A stretch of DNA of 31,763 nt from DATLZM01 sp035559315. GTDB lineage: Bacteria > Actinomycetota > UBA4738 > HRBIN12. Location of the stretch: NCBI GenBank assembly GCA_035559315.1, contig DATMBJ010000036.1, positions 1 through 31,763 on the forward strand, in the 5' to 3' direction. Shown here piece by piece: positions 29,758 through 31,763 of this stretch. The position numbers were made by a program, and so were the translations under genes. The notes below the pieces were generated by a model, which saw only the letters and a program-made list of their open reading frames with translations, made no database searches and was not told the DNA's origin. Each line of letters starts with the position of its first letter. Positions within the stretch are counted from its first letter, which is position 1.

Positions 29758-30177
29758 CTACTCCCTCCGACCAGCCAACCATACGACGAGGGTTCCCGCG
29801 AGCCCCACGAAGGCGGAGGGCACGGCGAGGAACGCGATGATCAGGGCGAGGGCATTCCCCACAGACTCGACTGCGGGAGCAGCAGATCCGGGAAGGCGGC
29901 CTCCCGTGAGCGAGATGTCGATCGCGATGCTCATCCCGGTCAGTATCACGATGAGACCGAATGAGATGGCGCAGAGCACGAGGAAGTGCTTGGGCGAGCG
30001 CCAATGGTGAACGAAGGCCGTCACGAGGATACCCCCCGCGAGCACCGCGAGGGCGGTGCCGGGGGGATCGTCGTCGATACCGACCAGAACAGCGCCAGCG
30101 GCTGAGACGATCGCGAGTACCAAGAGGATCACAGTCACCCTCAGATACGGGGATTCGAACGATTTGAACACGGGCAC
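29758..30177 (-). CDS. Small four-helix membrane protein, unknown (possible cassette gene)
   Basis: A 139-residue hydrophobic protein from GTG 30177, with helices at about 12-34, 40-57, 64-88 and 107-135 and short charged loops (HHWRSPKHF between helices 2 and 3). I do not recognise a family. The G+C is clearly lower than in the chromosomal genes (many A/T third positions), suggesting recent acquisition. It is flanked by attC-like sites on both sides with very short spacers (4 bp at the 3' side, about 32 bp at the 5' side), the compact layout of a gene cassette. The ribosome-binding site is weak. Confidence 0.75.
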   Translation of the reverse strand: MPVFKSFESPYLRVTVILLVLAIVSAAGAVLVGIDDDPPGTALAVLAGGILVTAFVHHWRSPKHFLVLCAISFGLIVILTGMSIAIDISLTGGRLPGSAAPAVESVGNALALIIAFLAVPSAFVGLAGTLVVWLAGRRE

Positions 30178-30208
30178 CCCCGATCGCCGCCATGCGAGGG
30201 ACAGTGTG

Positions 30209-30311
30209 ATTCAACCAAAGAGGTGGCCCCTCGCGCGACCCGTCGCATCTGCGCAACGGATCGGTCGCTCAGCCGCCGCCGCAGGCGGTCGGTTGCGGCG
30301 ACGTGTTAGAC
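30209..30311 (-). repeat. attC-like recombination site (103 bp) after the cupin gene
   Basis: On the minus strand it opens with GTCTAAC (RYYYAAC) and closes with GTTGAAT (GTTRRRY). Inner arms CGACCGCC and GGCGGCTG surround GCGGC. It starts 15 bp after the cupin stop. Confidence 0.5.
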
Positions 30312-30326
30312 AGCCATCCTTGCGAC

Positions 30327-30809
30327 TCACAGAGGCCTTATCGCTCGGGAGGGATCTCCCTCGACGAGTTCCCGCGCGTCGATCGAGAACGGCGGTTGTG
30401 GAGGGTCAGCCTCGGTCCCGGGCGCGGGGTTACGTTCGATGTATCGGATCGTGATCGTCTCTGTCGGAAATATCGCATGGAGCCGCAGGGCACTGTCACC
30501 GAGATTGTGAGTTCCGTGAGGTGTGTTGGCAGGGATGAAGACGACGGCCCCTGAACCGACACGTTTACGCTCCTGGCCTAGCGTTACTTCTCCCACTCCC
30601 TCGTCGATAACGATCACCTCGTCGACCTCATGTGCGTGGAGGGGGATCCGGTCTCCCGGTCCCATTCGCTCGAACAGGAGCGTGAGGGTTCGGACAGGAG
30701 TGCCTGATCCGGTCGGGTCGACCACTACCGCAAGCGACGAGTTCGGACGATAGTCGTCTGGATCTCCCTCCGCCAGCGGCTCGAACCTCAATCCTTCGAC
30801 GATCCCCAT
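30327..30809 (-). CDS. Single-domain cupin protein (possible cassette gene)
   Basis: A 160-residue beta-barrel protein. Cupin motif 1 is IPLHAHEVDEVIVIDEGVGEV (two His and a Glu for metal) and motif 2 is FIPANTPHGTHN (third His). The N- and C-terminal extensions are short. Small cupins of this type include isomerases, dioxygenases and sugar-binding regulators; the substrate is not predictable. ATG 30809 follows CTGGAGGAAGC. Its base composition is lower in G+C than the chromosome, and it sits between attC-like boxes (boundary GTTAGAT on the minus strand at 30841-30835), so it is probably a mobile cassette gene. Confidence 0.85.
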   Translation of the reverse strand: MGIVEGLRFEPLAEGDPDDYRPNSSLAVVVDPTGSGTPVRTLTLLFERMGPGDRIPLHAHEVDEVIVIDEGVGEVTLGQERKRVGSGAVVFIPANTPHGTHNLGDSALRLHAIFPTETITIRYIERNPAPGTEADPPQPPFSIDARELVEGDPSRAIRPL

Positions 30810-30942
30810 GCTTCCTCCAGCTTCTTTCAGGTCTATCTAACTCCCGCTCAGGCTGGTCCGCCTACCATCCCTCCCCGGTCGGCCTAACACGACAGCGGAG
30901 GAAGATCCGGGTCCGGCTCACCCCCCTGACTCGCGTCTTCGT

Positions 30943-31004
30943 CCCCCGGGCGCCCGCTCCGGCGGGCACCATGCTGCGTCGGCGAGCAGCATAGTCCTCG
31001 GGGG
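30943..31004. other. Predicted three-way junction (cruciform-like) structure
   Basis: An outer stem CCCCCG (30943-30948)/CGGGGG (30999-31004) encloses GCCCGC-TCCG-GCGGGC (30952-30967) and ATGCTGC-N8-GCAGCAT (30971-30992). All three stems are perfect. Confidence 0.45.
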
Positions 31005-31027
31005 CGCGCCGGCTCAAGACTCCGGAC

Positions 31028-31081
31028 GTCACGGTGGTGCGTCCTCGGTGGTGCGTCCTCGGTGGTGCGTCCTACCGTGAC
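31028..31081. repeat. Three tandem 14-bp repeats inside an 8-bp inverted repeat
   Basis: CGGTGGTGCGTCCT occurs three times without change (31032-31073). GTCACGGT (31028-31035) and ACCGTGAC (31074-31081) frame the array. Confidence 0.85.
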
Positions 31082-31156
31082 GACTTGTGGCTAAGCGGTA
31101 GCCTTCGCGGCGGTCCTGGCGTAACGCCAGGGCCTGCCCGATCCTTCGCGTCTCGG

Positions 31157-31209
31157 TCCACGAGGGCCAAGATCCCGAACGCGCGTCGGGGTCGTCGGGC
31201 TCGCGCGGG
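31157..31209 (+). repeat. ssrA 3' flank repeat, copy 2
   Basis: TCCACGAGGGCCAAGATCCC and following bases match 29566-29618 at about 43 of 50 positions. A further 13 bp, CGGGCGGCGCTCC, are shared exactly (29611-29623 with 31355-31367), but here they lie about 150 bp later. Confidence 0.6.
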
Positions 31210-31253
31210 TCTTGCAAGATCTCCTCCCGGCTGTGCGGCAGCCCACCGGGTTC

Positions 31254-31430
31254 CTCGCAGGGGGCATCGACGCGAACAGCCGGTGTCGACGATCACGGCC
31301 GCCTCGGCGAACGCCCGGCCCCCGGCCCTCGCCGATGAAGCCGAGGAGGTTGATCGGGCGGCGCTCCTCGGAAGCCAGCACTGCTTCTTTGGATCCGATC
31401 GCCTCGGGAAGGTTCCCAAGGACATCGCCG
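31254..31430 (-). pseudogene. Possible decayed gene fragment
   Basis: The minus strand reads plausibly as VLGNLPEAIGSKEAVLASEE and RRPINLLGFIGEGRGP in one frame and then as AFAEAAVIVDTG in the next, as if one base had been gained or lost near 31320. Both parts have GC-rich third positions. No family recognised; it could also be chance. Confidence 0.25.
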
Positions 31431-31437
31431 CTCAACG
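31396..31437 (+). repeat. Second flank repeat, copy 2
   Basis: Matches 29642-29685, including AAGGACATCGCCG. The minus-strand core GTTGAGC (31436-31430) sits where GTTGAAC of the attC-like site lies in copy 1. Confidence 0.6.
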
Positions 31438-31592
31438 GTCGCGTTCAGCTGCTCGTGTGGAACGAAGCGGAACGCGGGTTGGCTGCGGCGCAGGGTTGTT
31501 CGCCTGCGCCCCGTGTTCGAAGAGCCGTGTGTTCGGAGAAGCCCTCGATAGCCGAGCGTGGCTTCGAGATCCCATCACGTGGTCGATCTGCC

Positions 31593-31683
31593 TGATAACA
31601 GGAGTCCGCCGATCCAGATGGGCCGCGTCCCGGCAAGTGGTGGAAGTAGCTCCGCCACCCTCACCACCTGACTCCCGTTAGAT
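31593..31683 (-). repeat. attC-like inverted repeat at the right edge
   Basis: On the minus strand ATCTAACGGGAGTC (31683-31670) pairs with GACTCCTGTTATCA (31606-31593), imperfect at the outer ends. The first box is RYYYAAC; the last, GTTATCA, departs from GTTRRRY. The stop codon of the adjacent gene lies inside the first box, a common arrangement in cassettes. Confidence 0.4.
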
Positions 31684-31763
31684 CACCGCGGCGAGCAGCT
31701 CGTGCACCTCACCTCCCTCTGGCTCGTCGATCGCCTTCATCGACTCGGCGCTGAAGTACCTTC
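31678..31763 (-). CDS. C-terminal end of an unknown protein (truncated by the window edge)
   Basis: The minus strand encodes RYFSAESMKAIDEPEGGEV followed by HELLAAVI and a TAA stop at 31680-31678. Third positions are mostly G or C, so it is likely coding. The 5' part lies beyond the window. Its stop overlaps the attC-like box ATCTAAC, suggesting a third cassette. Too short to name. Confidence 0.5.
   Translation of the reverse strand, partial: RYFSAESMKAIDEPEGGEVHELLAAVI

Larger units (their letters stand above)
30810..31677. other. 868-bp region without a supported gene
   Basis: It contains an attC-type core (minus GTTAGGC at 30889-30883), a predicted three-way junction (30943-31004), a 14-bp triplet repeat, a hairpin CCTGGCGT/ACGCCAGG (31115-31131), the second copy of the ssrA flank repeats, and a possible gene fragment. 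Frames open here lack the codon bias of real genes. Confidence 0.6.

Noticed and set aside
29735..30256. Alternative 173-codon minus frame over the membrane protein
   Set aside because: It is in another frame, rich in Arg/His/Pro, and lacks the four hydrophobic segments seen in 29758-30177.
30972..30992. tRNA-like gene
   Set aside because: The stems form a junction, but there is no T-loop GTTCGAAT-type sequence or 7-bp acceptor stem.
31034..31681. Plus-strand open frame of 215 codons
   Set aside because: It runs through the tandem repeat, both flank-repeat blocks and the attC-like site, and has no gene-like codon bias.

Overview
This is a very GC-rich window (roughly 75% G+C over positions 1-29600, visibly lower after that). 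It comes from an actinobacterial chromosome, probably a deep-branching or uncultivated lineage. The diagnosis rests on gene content and order: DUF5719 / DUF3499 / phosphomannomutase / Trm112 / SIS-type PGI-PMI / ahcY, which resembles the mycobacterial whiB2-manB-sahH neighbourhood, and later secA / prfB / ftsE / ftsX / smpB / ssrA. Promoter -10 boxes of the TANNNT type and many GTG starts fit the same picture.

Layout. 1-3614: envelope genes (end of a large membrane protein, a DUF5719 exported protein, an L,D-transpeptidase). 3688-9081: DUF3499, a zinc-ribbon protein, then a tight run for sugar-phosphate metabolism (manB, Trm112, PGI/PMI) leading into purine nucleoside phosphorylase and a short-form ahcY. 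9063-10607: an unusual fusion of a shrunken class II aldolase-like domain to MtnA (methylthioribose-1-phosphate isomerase). 10604-12079: an unknown protein and ComF. 12030-14643: a strong candidate raiA-type structured RNA upstream of a ribosome hibernation factor, then a response regulator and an MFS transporter coupled by 4-bp overlaps. 14681-17350: secA.

17427-23282 is the least ordinary part. It holds a Crp/Fnr regulator; an anchored protein made of nested 21/40-residue repeats; a 43-residue basic protein; and a minus-strand operon (exported single-pass protein, an M50-type membrane metalloprotease carrying two cyclic-nucleotide-binding domains, a small zinc-finger protein). Four palindromic sites share the form GTGNC-N3-CGTCAC and a fifth differs at one fixed base. 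They lie upstream of, or between, these genes, so I propose a Crp-controlled regulon whose protease may itself sense the nucleotide. This is inference from sequence.

23355-29569: prfB with the classical programmed +1 frameshift, a YfhO-like membrane protein on the other strand, ftsE, ftsX, smpB and tmRNA. 29570-31763 is accessory DNA inserted just after ssrA. It has two minus-strand genes (a four-helix membrane protein and a cupin), each ending at an attC-like site as in integron cassettes, the end of a third possible cassette at the right edge, two diverged copies of the ssrA 3' flank, a triplicated 14-bp repeat and a predicted three-way-junction structure. No integrase gene is visible in the window.
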